This document shows, piece after piece, positions 1 through 7,484 of a stretch of 64,000 nt of DNA. Where the stretch lies: assembly GCA_016207885.1 (NCBI GenBank), contig JACQZE010000004.1:51652-115651 (forward strand). Reading direction: 5' to 3'. The DNA comes from Nitrospirota bacterium. GTDB taxonomy: Bacteria > Nitrospirota > Thermodesulfovibrionia > UBA6902. The notes beneath the pieces are model-generated. The model searched no databases. It had not been told where the DNA came from and worked only from the letters and a program-made list of their open reading frames with translations. Each line of letters begins with the position of its first letter. Within the stretch, counting starts at the first letter, position 1. Both the position numbers and the translations under genes were made by a program.

Positions 1-144
1 ACAACTCTCCGATATTTCGCTGGACACACCAAGTGATACATCAATACAGAAACATTGTGGCTTTTATGTATGTACTGACTCATTCCTCATCATATCAGAT
101 CGCAGCAGAGCTGCGGGGAATTAGACCCTAAGAGATTAAACGCG
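1..144. other. Intergenic stretch, nothing recognised
   Basis: No open frame with recognisable coding character and no clear RNA or repeat is seen before the first copy of the TPR-gene 3' end at 145. The window edge cuts the region, so a gene end could lie just upstream. Confidence 0.4.
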
Positions 145-194
145 CTATGGCAGATTCAATGGAAAAACATTACCGGACGCTATCGCATTGGAAG
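145..194 (-). pseudogene. Fragment of TPR-gene 3' end (copy 1)
   Basis: Read on the minus strand, this piece encodes the C-terminal peptide AIASGNVFPLNLP followed by TAG. It is the same peptide that ends the complete TPR gene at 2823, and that recurs at 1443-1503. Only about 50 bp is left. The differences from the other copies include third-position changes and TAG instead of TAA, and the frame and the stop are kept. It lies just downstream of the first DUF4143 ATPase gene. It could be a remnant of a paralogous TPR gene or a duplicated insertion target. Confidence 0.7.
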
Positions 195-208
195 CTGTTA
201 GCGCTGTC

Positions 209-1366
209 TTACTTTTTCGGAAATAAGCCCTTCATCCCTTCAGTCACAAAATCCAGAGGCACGGCTTCGATTCTGTCGTCCAGCAAATACCGCTTATTCC
301 CTGGATAGACCACAGCTATACGTTCGAGCTTTAAATCATTCAGCGCAGTACGTACAGACGGTGTTATGCGCGGAGCATCCATGCGCTTGCACTCGACGCC
401 GAACATGCGCCCGTCTTTCACCAGCACCAGATCGATCTCAGCGCCGCTGTGTGTCGCCCAGTAATAGACTTCATCGGGCCCTGTTGCCTTAATGATTTCT
501 TCAATCACATATCCTTCCCATGATGCACCGCATTTCGGGTGATTGAGCAATTCCTTCTCAGACCGGATACCCAGCAGATGATGCAGTATGCCTGTATCGC
601 GGAAATATATCTTGGGTGATTTGACCTGTCGTTTCTTCAGGTTGGCATGCCAAGGCAAAAGCTGTCGGATCATAAAGACGCTGGATAAGATATCAAGATA
701 TCTCCTGACGGTCGGCTCACTAACGCCGAGTGAGCGTGCAGGCTCTGCCGCGTTCCATATCTGGCCGTGATAATGCGCCAGCATTGTCCAAAAACGCAAT
801 AAAGCCGGAGCTGGAACTCCTATGCCCCACTGTGGCAGGTCTCGTTCCAGAAAGGTCTGAACAAAGCTCTTCCGCCACGCCAGGCTGTCCCCTTCTGTCC
901 GGGCAAGAAAGGAAGGCGGAAAACCGCCCCGCATCCAATGACGCGCCTGTACCACGCCGCCAACTTCTGACATGCTGAAGCCGCTCATAGGTACAGCTTC
1001 TATTCGCCCTGTCAGAGATTCCGAGGACTGGCGGAGAAGTTCTGGAGATGCGCTGCCGAGGATGAGAAAGCGGGCCTGCAAAGGCATCCGGTCAGACAGG
1101 ACACGCAGCACCGGGAACAGATCCGGCTTTCTCTGGACTTCATCTATGACCACAAGCCCCTTGAGCCCTCGCAAAGAAGTCATCGGCTCGTCCAGCCGTG
1201 AAAGACTGGATGGGTCTTCGAGGTCAAAATAATTCGGAGAATCGACAGCAAGAAGCTGCCGCGCCAGCGTGGTTTTGCCGCATTGTCTCGGGCCGATGAG
1301 CATTACTGCCCGGCTCCGCCGCAGAGCCGAGCGCACATGACGAACTAAATCTTCCCGATCAATCAT
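209..1366 (-). CDS. AAA ATPase with DUF4143 domain (first copy)
   Basis: Predicted cytoplasmic P-loop ATPase of 385 residues. The AAA domain carries Walker A GPRQCGKTT (residues about 25-33) and Walker B LVVIDEVQ (71-78), then a sensor-like LGSASP. The C-terminal half is the DUF4143 domain with the FRDTGIL motif and a terminal nuclease-like block, EIDLVL then VECKR, resembling the D...ExK arrangement of restriction-endonuclease folds. The family's function is unknown; members are often mobile or lineage-specific and have been suggested to be toxin-antitoxin or defence related. A TATAAT box ends 6 nt before the ATG and an inverted repeat lies beyond it. It is flanked on both sides by copies of the TPR-gene 3' end. 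A second, divergent paralogue follows at 1518. Confidence 0.85.
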   Translation of the reverse strand: MIDREDLVRHVRSALRRSRAVMLIGPRQCGKTTLARQLLAVDSPNYFDLEDPSSLSRLDEPMTSLRGLKGLVVIDEVQRKPDLFPVLRVLSDRMPLQARFLILGSASPELLRQSSESLTGRIEAVPMSGFSMSEVGGVVQARHWMRGGFPPSFLARTEGDSLAWRKSFVQTFLERDLPQWGIGVPAPALLRFWTMLAHYHGQIWNAAEPARSLGVSEPTVRRYLDILSSVFMIRQLLPWHANLKKRQVKSPKIYFRDTGILHHLLGIRSEKELLNHPKCGASWEGYVIEEIIKATGPDEVYYWATHSGAEIDLVLVKDGRMFGVECKRMDAPRITPSVRTALNDLKLERIAVVYPGNKRYLLDDRIEAVPLDFVTEGMKGLFPKK

Positions 1367-1372
1367 GCTGGT

Positions 1373-1378
1373 ATTATA
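1373..1378 (-). promoter_or_regulatory. -10 box next to the start of the first DUF4143 gene
   Basis: Minus-strand TATAAT with only 6 nt between it and the ATG at 1366, so transcription would begin at or next to the start codon (leaderless mRNA). No good -35 hexamer and no Shine-Dalgarno sequence is visible. The inverted repeat at 1383-1411 covers the expected -35 region. Confidence 0.45.
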
Positions 1379-1382
1379 CCAT

Positions 1383-1411
1383 GAAAATCGAACATATGAC
1401 TTTCGATTTTC
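1383..1411. promoter_or_regulatory. Inverted repeat upstream of first DUF4143 gene, possible operator
   Basis: Perfect 10-bp arms, GAAAATCGAA and TTCGATTTTC, separated by 9 nt, lie just upstream of the putative -10 box. The position suits a repressor site or autoregulation. No T-run follows, so it does not look like a terminator. Confidence 0.5.
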
Positions 1412-1442
1412 AATATTGTCTCCTTAACAGGCAGGCCAAGGG

Positions 1443-1503
1443 CTACGGCAGATTCAATGGAAAAACATTACCGGACGCTATCGCCTTGGAAAGTCTTTTC
1501 GCA
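1443..1503 (-). pseudogene. Fragment of TPR-gene 3' end (copy 2)
   Basis: About 60 bp encoding, on the minus strand, LAKRLSKAIASGNVFPLNLP and then TAG. This matches the end of the intact TPR gene (AKRLSKAITSGNVFPLNLP, TAA). It sits between the two DUF4143 ATPase genes, so each ATPase gene has one copy on either side. Confidence 0.75.
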
Positions 1504-1517
1504 AGGTTAGGCATCAC

Positions 1518-2738
1518 CTACAACTCCCACGGATATACCTGAAATTCGTTCTTCCGCTTTCCATCAAGGCCGGCAACCTTGTACTTCTTAAGACTGTATT
1601 TCTCATTGAAATAATTGACCGCAGTCGGCCTGAACTGCTCAAAGTTCAGTTTTACCTCAACCGGCAGGAGACTCTTTTTTATCCTGAGAATGAAGTCTAT
1701 CTCCTTCCCGTCTTTAGTCCTCCAGTAATAGACCGAATCCTTATCATATTTTTTCACAAGTTCGGCAAAGATACCGGTTTCAAAAACACTGCCGATAAGC
1801 TCCTTCTGCAATCCTTTCAACCAGAGCATCTGCATGATGCCGGTGTCATAAAAAAATATCTTGGGCAGCTTGAACAGCTCAGAACGTATGTTGCCGCTGT
1901 AAGGCCTGAGCAGTTTCAGGATGTAGGTGTTCTCCATAATGAAAAGATACTTCTCTATCGTCTGCTTGGCGATACGGGTTGTATTCGACAGTTCGGCAAT
2001 GTTCAGAACCTGCCCGCTCTGGCCTGCGAGCGCCTCAAGGAGTTTATTGAACTTCTCAATGTCCTTGATGCTCGCAAGGTCTCTGATATCTTTTTTTACA
2101 TAGGTGTCGATGATCTGCTGAAGGTACTTCTCCTTCATCCCGGCTTCGGGCGTCAGGACGATCTTCGGATAACCTCCATAGAGTACGTATTGTTTGAAAA
2201 GGCCTCTCAACTCATCCACCTTCCCTGCTGTATATGTCTTGCTCTCTTTAAAGGCATAACCCCTGAAGGTCAGAAACTCCCTGAATGAGAGGTTGAAGAT
2301 ATCGAAATCAACCGTCCTGACTACAAGAGAGTCTTTGAATTTGGACTTGATCGCAAAGCTTGATGAGCCCGAGACGATAAGTTTAATGCCTTTGTGATGG
2401 TCGGCAATGAGCTTAAGAAACGATGACGGGTTTGCCAGATACTGTATCTCGTCGATAAAGACAAAGACCTTTTTTTTTGGGCGGGCAGCCTTAATACCTT
2501 CCTCCTCAAGGTGCTTCAGAAACTCCACAACCCCGGCGTCCAGGATCTTCACATACCGTGAATCCTCAAGGTCAATGAAATAAACCGTTTCTCCTTTCGC
2601 CTTAAGCTCCGCCTCAATATACCGAAGAATGGAAGTCTTGCCTACCTGTCTGGCTCCATGCAAAACAATGATGTCTCCAGTCCGGAGGTACTTCCCTATC
2701 TCATCAATTACCTCTCTTTTATATATCGTAGATCTCAT
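1518..2738 (-). CDS. AAA ATPase with DUF4143 domain (second copy)
   Basis: Second ATPase of the same family, 406 residues and divergent from the first. Walker A is GARQVGKTS (residues about 28-36), Walker B VFVFIDEIQ (90-98), followed by IVSGSSSF. The C-terminal DUF4143 part has FFYDTGIMQ and the nuclease-like EIDFIL then PVEVK block. It is predicted to be cytoplasmic. A perfect 15-bp-arm palindrome lies 6 bp upstream of the start codon and no Shine-Dalgarno is seen, which suggests tight control of expression. The biochemical function of the family is not established; a toxin, defence or nucleoid-associated role is only conjecture. Confidence 0.85.
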   Translation of the reverse strand: MRSTIYKREVIDEIGKYLRTGDIIVLHGARQVGKTSILRYIEAELKAKGETVYFIDLEDSRYVKILDAGVVEFLKHLEEEGIKAARPKKKVFVFIDEIQYLANPSSFLKLIADHHKGIKLIVSGSSSFAIKSKFKDSLVVRTVDFDIFNLSFREFLTFRGYAFKESKTYTAGKVDELRGLFKQYVLYGGYPKIVLTPEAGMKEKYLQQIIDTYVKKDIRDLASIKDIEKFNKLLEALAGQSGQVLNIAELSNTTRIAKQTIEKYLFIMENTYILKLLRPYSGNIRSELFKLPKIFFYDTGIMQMLWLKGLQKELIGSVFETGIFAELVKKYDKDSVYYWRTKDGKEIDFILRIKKSLLPVEVKLNFEQFRPTAVNYFNEKYSLKKYKVAGLDGKRKNEFQVYPWEL

Positions 2739-2744
2739 GTTGTT

Positions 2745-2775
2745 ACTTTACTTTAAGTTCAACTTAAAGTAAAGT
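2745..2775. promoter_or_regulatory. Perfect 31-nt palindrome upstream of second DUF4143 gene
   Basis: Arms ACTTTACTTTAAGTT and AACTTAAAGTAAAGT match over all 15 positions around a single central C. The element starts 6 bp upstream of the ATG at 2738. Each arm is made of ACTTTA/CTTTAAGTT half-sites, as in a repressor operator. As RNA it would form an AT-rich hairpin in place of a Shine-Dalgarno region. Confidence 0.65.
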
Positions 2776-2822
2776 GCATATTGCTTTAGTTCAGACTGCC
2801 TCAATGGTATTAATTAAATAGG

Positions 2823-3860
2823 TTATGGCAGATTCAACGGAAAAACATTACCGGATGTTATCGCTTTGGAAAGTCTTTTCGCATATCCGGTCTCTAATTT
2901 GAACTGATATTTCTCAGCGAGTTTTATCGCCTTTGAGGCTGTTGCCTCAGCCTTCTTCTTCCTGCCTGACAGATAATCAAGTTCAGAAAATCCGAGCATG
3001 CAGTAGATCCTGCCTCTGGGGTCTTTTGTCTCTATGAAAAAGGTGTCGGATTCATCAAAGCTCTTCTTTGCTTTTTCAAAATCACCTAACATGATATTGG
3101 ACACGCCCACGCTCCAGAGTGTGTAAGCGTAGCTGACCCTGTCGCCTATCTTATTGTATAAGACGCCTGCCTTTTTAAAATACGCGAGAGCCTCTTTGTA
3201 ATTGCCGTGCATCCTCTGGACATTCCCAAGCCCGCAGTAGGAATACGCCATGCCGAAGCGGTCGTTCATCTCGGTGAAGTTCTTGTTCGCGAGCGTGTAA
3301 TACTTCCCGGAGTCGCTGAAATTGTTAGAGACCCTTGAAGAGCCGCCAAGCCCGCAGTATGAATACGCTACGCCTGACTTGTCTTTGAGCTTTCTAAAAC
3401 GGCCAAGCGCTTCATGAAATGTCTCAACAGCCTTTTTGACATCACCTTTAATCCTGTATGTCCCTGCCTTTGCCCATATGGAAAATGCCTCTCCATACCT
3501 GTCACCCAAAGTGCCGTACATCCTGTTTGCCTTCTCTATAAGACGCATCGCCTCTTTCCAATCGCCTAACGCCCTTATGGAGAGCCCGAGTCCCGTCATC
3601 GCGTCCGCCTCAGATGCCCTGTCATCAAGCGCCTCTGCTATGCCCAGCCCTTCTTCATAAAAAACCTTTGCAAGAGTGAAATCGCCTTTCGCCCTCAGCG
3701 TATCGGCGATCGCGATAGTGCAGTTGAGTATGCCTGCGGGGTCTGATGCCTCTTTAAAAATATCAAGGGCGGTTATGTAGGAAGCAACCGCCTTAGCGTA
3801 TTGAGCTGACCTTCTCTGCTTCTCTGCTGCTTCAAAATATTTCATTGCTGAATCATTCAT
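2823..3860 (-). CDS. Tetratricopeptide repeat protein
   Basis: A 345-residue soluble helical-repeat protein with about eight TPR-like units of roughly 40 residues. Recurrent YSYCGLG and GD/GN..EA...F signatures are visible, the period being longer than the classic 34. It has no signal peptide or membrane segment. TPR arrays bind protein partners; no partner is evident here. The last 20 residues (ending SGNVFPLNLP) are duplicated as fragments at 145-194 and 1443-1503, showing that this 3' end is a rearrangement or insertion point. Specific function unknown. Confidence 0.8.
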   Translation of the reverse strand: MNDSAMKYFEAAEKQRRSAQYAKAVASYITALDIFKEASDPAGILNCTIAIADTLRAKGDFTLAKVFYEEGLGIAEALDDRASEADAMTGLGLSIRALGDWKEAMRLIEKANRMYGTLGDRYGEAFSIWAKAGTYRIKGDVKKAVETFHEALGRFRKLKDKSGVAYSYCGLGGSSRVSNNFSDSGKYYTLANKNFTEMNDRFGMAYSYCGLGNVQRMHGNYKEALAYFKKAGVLYNKIGDRVSYAYTLWSVGVSNIMLGDFEKAKKSFDESDTFFIETKDPRGRIYCMLGFSELDYLSGRKKKAEATASKAIKLAEKYQFKLETGYAKRLSKAITSGNVFPLNLP

Positions 3861-3883
3861 TTGATTTCTCCTTCTCTTATTTT

Positions 3884-3966
3884 GTCATTCCGGCGGCTCC
3901 GTCCAGCCTACTGTTGGCTTGTCCGGAATCTGCTTTTAAAAAAGATGCTGGACAAGCCAGCACGAC
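3884..3966. repeat. Dispersed palindromic repeat, copy with nested 24-bp segment
   Basis: GTCATTCCGGC ... TTGTCCGGAATC with a degenerate inverted right arm (GGACAAGCC...GAC). The left arm is interrupted by a 24-bp segment at 3895-3918 (begins GGCTCCGTCCAG, ends TGTTGGC). The same segment recurs at 60951-60974 and, inverted, at about 10280-10306. Confidence 0.8.
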
Positions 3967-3971
3967 AGTCC

Positions 3972-4175
3972 TCAGCTCTCTTTTCCAAACTCTTTCAAAA
4001 CATTCTTGACCTCATTATCGGTATTCTTTAATTTCGTCTTGCAGTATTTGATAAGATAGGCGGCACGCTTGACCTTTTCCGCAAGTGCGTCTATGTCTAT
4101 GCTCTCGTTCTCAATCTCTCTTACAATTGCGTCAATCTCTTCAATTGCTTCCTTATAACTTGGCATATCATCCAT
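3972..4175 (-). CDS. xseB: Exodeoxyribonuclease VII small subunit
   Basis: Small subunit of exonuclease VII, about 67 residues, which assembles on XseA to degrade single-stranded DNA in repair. The sequence MDDMPSYKEAIEEIDAIV... matches the family's SFEEALxxLExIVxxLE helix, with a conserved LI.YCKTKL region. I chose the ATG at 4175 because AGGAGG lies 7 nt before it; an in-frame TTG at 4202 has no such site. The start overlaps the end of xseA (stop at 4168-4170), as usual for this coupled pair. Confidence 0.9.
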   Translation of the reverse strand: MDDMPSYKEAIEEIDAIVREIENESIDIDALAEKVKRAAYLIKYCKTKLKNTDNEVKNVLKEFGKES

Positions 4176-5409
4176 GAGCCTTCCTCCTGCTTTGCTTTTC
4201 AACTATGCTTGTCAATTCGCCCTTATGCAGAACTGTCCGCAATACGTCTCCTGCCTCTGCGTCAGATGCTGAGCTTATCGCTTTGCCGTTGTGGTATGTA
4301 ATACTGTATCCCCGTTTAAGCACATTAGCCGGATTGAGATGGCCCACATTGTCCTCTCTGGAGCGGAGCCTTTCCTTTTCAGACTGTATCAACTTGAGTG
4401 AATATTTTAAACCTTTCACAAAAAGATCAAGTTTAAACGCGTTATCAAGCTGCTCTTTCCTGACGGCTGCCTCAAGGTTTTTTGAGAGAGTAGATATCCT
4501 CTCTCTCTCATCTGATGTAAGCCGCTGAGCGCCGTGAACAAGATTATGCGTCAATGAATCAAGCCTGTCCTCAAAATCTTTCACCCTTGTGATTATCAAG
4601 TCTGCTACGGCGGTCGGCGTCTTGGCGCGCATGTTTGAGACCTCGTCAACTACGGTGATGTCACGCTCATGGCCTATGCCTGAGATAACCGGAACAGGAA
4701 GAAATGCGATAGATTTTGCGATCTCGTAACTGTCAAAACACTGGAGGTCAGCCTGTCCGCCGCCGCCTCTCACTATGACGACAACATCCAGATGTGAAGC
4801 GTCTGAGATGCACTTCTGAAGCGCGGCCACAACCGACTCTTCAGCCCTGTCGCCCTGCATCAGCGCTTCGTATAATCTGCATGTGAATTTATATCCATAA
4901 GAGTTGTTGGCCAGGTGCGTCATCAGGTCTTCATAACCCGCTGCTGTTGATGAAGAGACGATGCCTATCTTCTGCGGGACAAGCGGGAATTCAAGCTCTT
5001 TGTTCCTGTCTTTTATCCCCTCTTTGACAAGCCTCTCCAATATCTCTTTCCTCTTTACAGCCATCTCGCCGATGGTGTAGGAGGGGTCTATGTTTACTAT
5101 ATTGAGCTTGAGCCCGTATCTTTCATGAAAACCTATCGAGGCTTCAAAGAGTATCTTGATCCCCTTGGTAAGCCCTGCGCCTGTGGCCTGCGTGAATGCC
5201 GCGGAGAGCTTCTTGTATTTATCAGCCCAGATGACAGCCTTGATCTCAGCGCGGATTACATCATTCTCTTTATCCACAAGAGAGAGGTAGCAGTGGTTCT
5301 TTACATCGCATGAGGCTATCTCGGCAGTGACAAGGAACGTCTCAGGAAATGAACCTTCAAGAACAGACCTGATGAGCTGATTCAGTTCGTATAGAGAAAG
5401 TATCTCCAC
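4168..5409 (-). CDS. xseA: Exodeoxyribonuclease VII large subunit
   Basis: Catalytic subunit of exonuclease VII, 413 residues. An N-terminal OB-fold (FLVTAEIASCDVKNHCYLSL) binds ssDNA. The catalytic core shows VSSSTAAGYEDL, VVVIVRGGGGQ and the signature GIGHERDITVVDEV followed by RAKTPTAVAD. A coiled-coil region follows, and a C-terminal LKRGYSI motif. It starts with GTG at 5409, 3 nt from the rpe stop, and overlaps xseB, so rpe-xseA-xseB is probably one transcript. Confidence 0.95.
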   Translation of the reverse strand: MEILSLYELNQLIRSVLEGSFPETFLVTAEIASCDVKNHCYLSLVDKENDVIRAEIKAVIWADKYKKLSAAFTQATGAGLTKGIKILFEASIGFHERYGLKLNIVNIDPSYTIGEMAVKRKEILERLVKEGIKDRNKELEFPLVPQKIGIVSSSTAAGYEDLMTHLANNSYGYKFTCRLYEALMQGDRAEESVVAALQKCISDASHLDVVVIVRGGGGQADLQCFDSYEIAKSIAFLPVPVISGIGHERDITVVDEVSNMRAKTPTAVADLIITRVKDFEDRLDSLTHNLVHGAQRLTSDERERISTLSKNLEAAVRKEQLDNAFKLDLFVKGLKYSLKLIQSEKERLRSREDNVGHLNPANVLKRGYSITYHNGKAISSASDAEAGDVLRTVLHKGELTSIVEKQSRRKAHG

Positions 5410-5412
5410 AGC

Positions 5413-6066
5413 TCACTTGCACCTTTCCCTGACAAGCCTGACTGTCTCAGCGTAGTCCTTTGAATTGTAGAACGCGCTTCCCATGACGACTATATCCGCG
5501 CCTGCCTTGTGCACTTCAGCCACATTATCAACAGTGACACCGCCGTCCACCTCTATCTCAGCCTTTGAATCCCTGTCAAGCAGTATGTTCTTCAGCATCT
5601 CTATCTTCTGCAAGGACTCGGGTATGAACTTCTGCCCGCCGAACCCGGGGTTGACAGACATGAGAAGCACCATGTCAAGGTAAGGCAGTATGAACTCCAG
5701 TTCGTGCAGAGAGGTCGATGGGTTAAAAGAGACGGCTGCCTTCACCTTGCGCTCCTTTATCTTCTGTATCGTCCTGTGCAGGTGCACGCATGACTCCGCA
5801 TGCACGGTTATGATATCCGCCCCGCTGTCAGCAAAGTCATCAATATATTTATCAGGGTCTTCTATCATGAGATGCACATCAAGCGGCAGGGATGTGCTCT
5901 TCCTGGCAGCTTTTACAACAAGCGGGCCTATGGTGATATTAGGGACAAAATGCCCGTCCATTACATCAATGTGAATGAGGTCAGCCCCTGCTTTCTCAGC
6001 AGCCTTTATCTCATCTCCAAGCCTTGCAAAATCAGCGGACAATATTGACGGCGCTATCTTTATCAT
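5413..6066 (-). CDS. rpe: Ribulose-phosphate 3-epimerase
   Basis: Interconverts ribulose-5-phosphate and xylulose-5-phosphate in the pentose phosphate pathway. TIM barrel of 217 residues, the usual length. Visible active-site motifs are HIDVMDGHFVPN (metal ligands and catalytic Asp), DVHLMIEDP, MSVNPGFGGQKF, and the phosphate loop VDGGV with MGSAFY. Cytoplasmic. The gene lies directly upstream of xseA and downstream of a palindromic repeat and the PASTA-protein gene. Confidence 0.97.
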   Translation of the reverse strand: MIKIAPSILSADFARLGDEIKAAEKAGADLIHIDVMDGHFVPNITIGPLVVKAARKSTSLPLDVHLMIEDPDKYIDDFADSGADIITVHAESCVHLHRTIQKIKERKVKAAVSFNPSTSLHELEFILPYLDMVLLMSVNPGFGGQKFIPESLQKIEMLKNILLDRDSKAEIEVDGGVTVDNVAEVHKAGADIVVMGSAFYNSKDYAETVRLVRERCK

Positions 6067-6089
6067 GTTTTTTCTCCTTCCGATTTTTC

Positions 6090-6147
6090 GTCATTCCGGC
6101 TTGTCCGGAATCTTTCTTTATAAGGATTCCGGACAAGCCGGAATGAC
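6090..6147. repeat. Dispersed palindromic repeat (complete copy)
   Basis: GTCATTCCGGCTTGTCCGGAATC, a 12-bp variable centre, then the inverted arm GATTCCGGACAAGCCGGAATGAC. Nearly perfect 23-bp arms. It sits between rpe and the PASTA gene and would form a strong RNA hairpin. Confidence 0.9.
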
Positions 6148-6171
6148 AGTATATATGTCACCATATTATTT

Positions 6172-6873
6172 TTAAAACCAAACACCCTCGCGCCGTCCAA
6201 GCGTAACCTCAATTGAATCGCCCCTCCTGATAGCGGCTCCTGCCTCAGGTTTCTGGAATATTATGATACTGCCCTCTTCCTGTTCGACAAGATCTATGCC
6301 TAACATATCAGCCAGTTTTCCGGCATCATAAAGGGTCATCTTGATAAATGAAGGGCATAAGTAGGAAACCTCGTACGGCCCGAGGCTCACAAGAAAGTTC
6401 ACCTTGCTGCTCTGCACATTGCCGGGCAAAGGCCTCTGCGCGATTATCATGCCCTTTTCCACAGAGTCAGAATGCACCTTTGTAACCTTGCCGGCATTCA
6501 TCCCGAGATTTAGAAGCGTCAGCTTCGCGTCTTCAAAAACCTGCCCTTCAAAAGAGGGCATGGAATACATTTCAACCCCTTTGCTTGTGATGGCCTTTAT
6601 CTCGCTTCCCGCCTTGACCTTTTCTCCGGCAGGAATGTCCTGCCGGATAATATGACCTTTCGGGATGTCGGCATCATATTCCTCGCCCTCGATCATGAGC
6701 GACAATCCTCCCGGCTCAAGAAGTTCCCGCGCCTCGGAAATGCTCCTGCCTGTGAGAGACGGGAGAATGACCTTGTTGAAATTCAGAAGCTTATATACCA
6801 GAAAGAAGGCCGCTGCCGCAAGGAGGATAAAACCGGTGAAATATGAAAGAAGCCTGATGAAATTTTTAAACAT
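6172..6873 (-). CDS. Membrane-anchored PASTA-domain protein
   Basis: A 233-residue protein with a short cytoplasmic tail, one membrane segment (about residues 9-30) and three consecutive extracytoplasmic PASTA domains (about 35-100, 101-168 and 170-233). Typical PASTA elements are seen: LPSLTGRSISEAREL, MPSFEGQVFEDAKLTL, and the repeated Q.P.PG.. turns. PASTA domains bind peptidoglycan stem peptides or muropeptides in kinases and penicillin-binding proteins; here there is no kinase or transpeptidase domain. It lies between fmt/DUF116 and rpe, a common arrangement in this type of genome. A role in cell-wall sensing or division is inference. Confidence 0.85.
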   Translation of the reverse strand: MFKNFIRLLSYFTGFILLAAAAFFLVYKLLNFNKVILPSLTGRSISEARELLEPGGLSLMIEGEEYDADIPKGHIIRQDIPAGEKVKAGSEIKAITSKGVEMYSMPSFEGQVFEDAKLTLLNLGMNAGKVTKVHSDSVEKGMIIAQRPLPGNVQSSKVNFLVSLGPYEVSYLCPSFIKMTLYDAGKLADMLGIDLVEQEEGSIIIFQKPEAGAAIRRGDSIEVTLGRREGVWF

Positions 6874-6959
6874 AGATAAGATTAAAATAATTACCTAAAC
6901 ATTGCAAGGCAAACCAAACGGGGAAGAAGCTGAAGCTGCGGGAGCTTTTCAAGCATTGA

Positions 6960-7484
6960 TTACCCGGCGAAAAAAGCTATAGCCTTCCTGACAAGTTCTA
7001 TATCAACCCGGGTATTAAAACACGGGCCGAAAGGCCTCTCGTTAAGCACACCGAGTGTGGGCAGAGGGTGGATGTCCCGTATCCCGCTTATGAGGTCGCG
7101 TTCGCAGGCAACAGCCACCACGGCATCGGGTTTGACATTGTCAACCGTTCTCCTTGCGATGCCGCCGCCGGTTGCGACCGAGAGCTTCAGGCCATGCTTG
7201 TCAGCGACATCGATAAGCTCTGACACCGGGCATTTGCCGCACCGTTCGCAGTTGTTGACGTCAAATGTGATCCTTATGCTGCATTCGCTTCTCTGCAGGC
7301 AGTGGGGGAGCAGAAGAAGGAGCGTTTTGACAGGCCCTTTCCAGCACTTCCTGACAAGACTATTATTTATCCTTATCAATATCCCCTGCACCCTTCTGCT
7401 GTCTATCCTGAAGAGCCATCCCCATATAACTATCACGGGAAACCCTGCCTTAAAGAAGAGCCATCTAAGCAGCCGGTTTGTCAT
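6960..7484 (-). CDS. DUF116 family protein
   Basis: A 174-residue protein with an N-terminal hydrophobic stretch (about residues 10-26) and the DUF116 core. The core shows NCERCGKCPVSEL (Cys-x2-Cys-x2-Cys), the glycine-rich GGGIARR, and VAVACERDL, a pattern that suggests metal or Fe-S binding. Biochemical function is unknown. It overlaps fmt by 20 nt and would be translated with it. The def-fmt-DUF116 order suggests a housekeeping role, but the sequence does not prove one. Confidence 0.8.
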   Translation of the reverse strand: MTNRLLRWLFFKAGFPVIVIWGWLFRIDSRRVQGILIRINNSLVRKCWKGPVKTLLLLLPHCLQRSECSIRITFDVNNCERCGKCPVSELIDVADKHGLKLSVATGGGIARRTVDNVKPDAVVAVACERDLISGIRDIHPLPTLGVLNERPFGPCFNTRVDIELVRKAIAFFAG

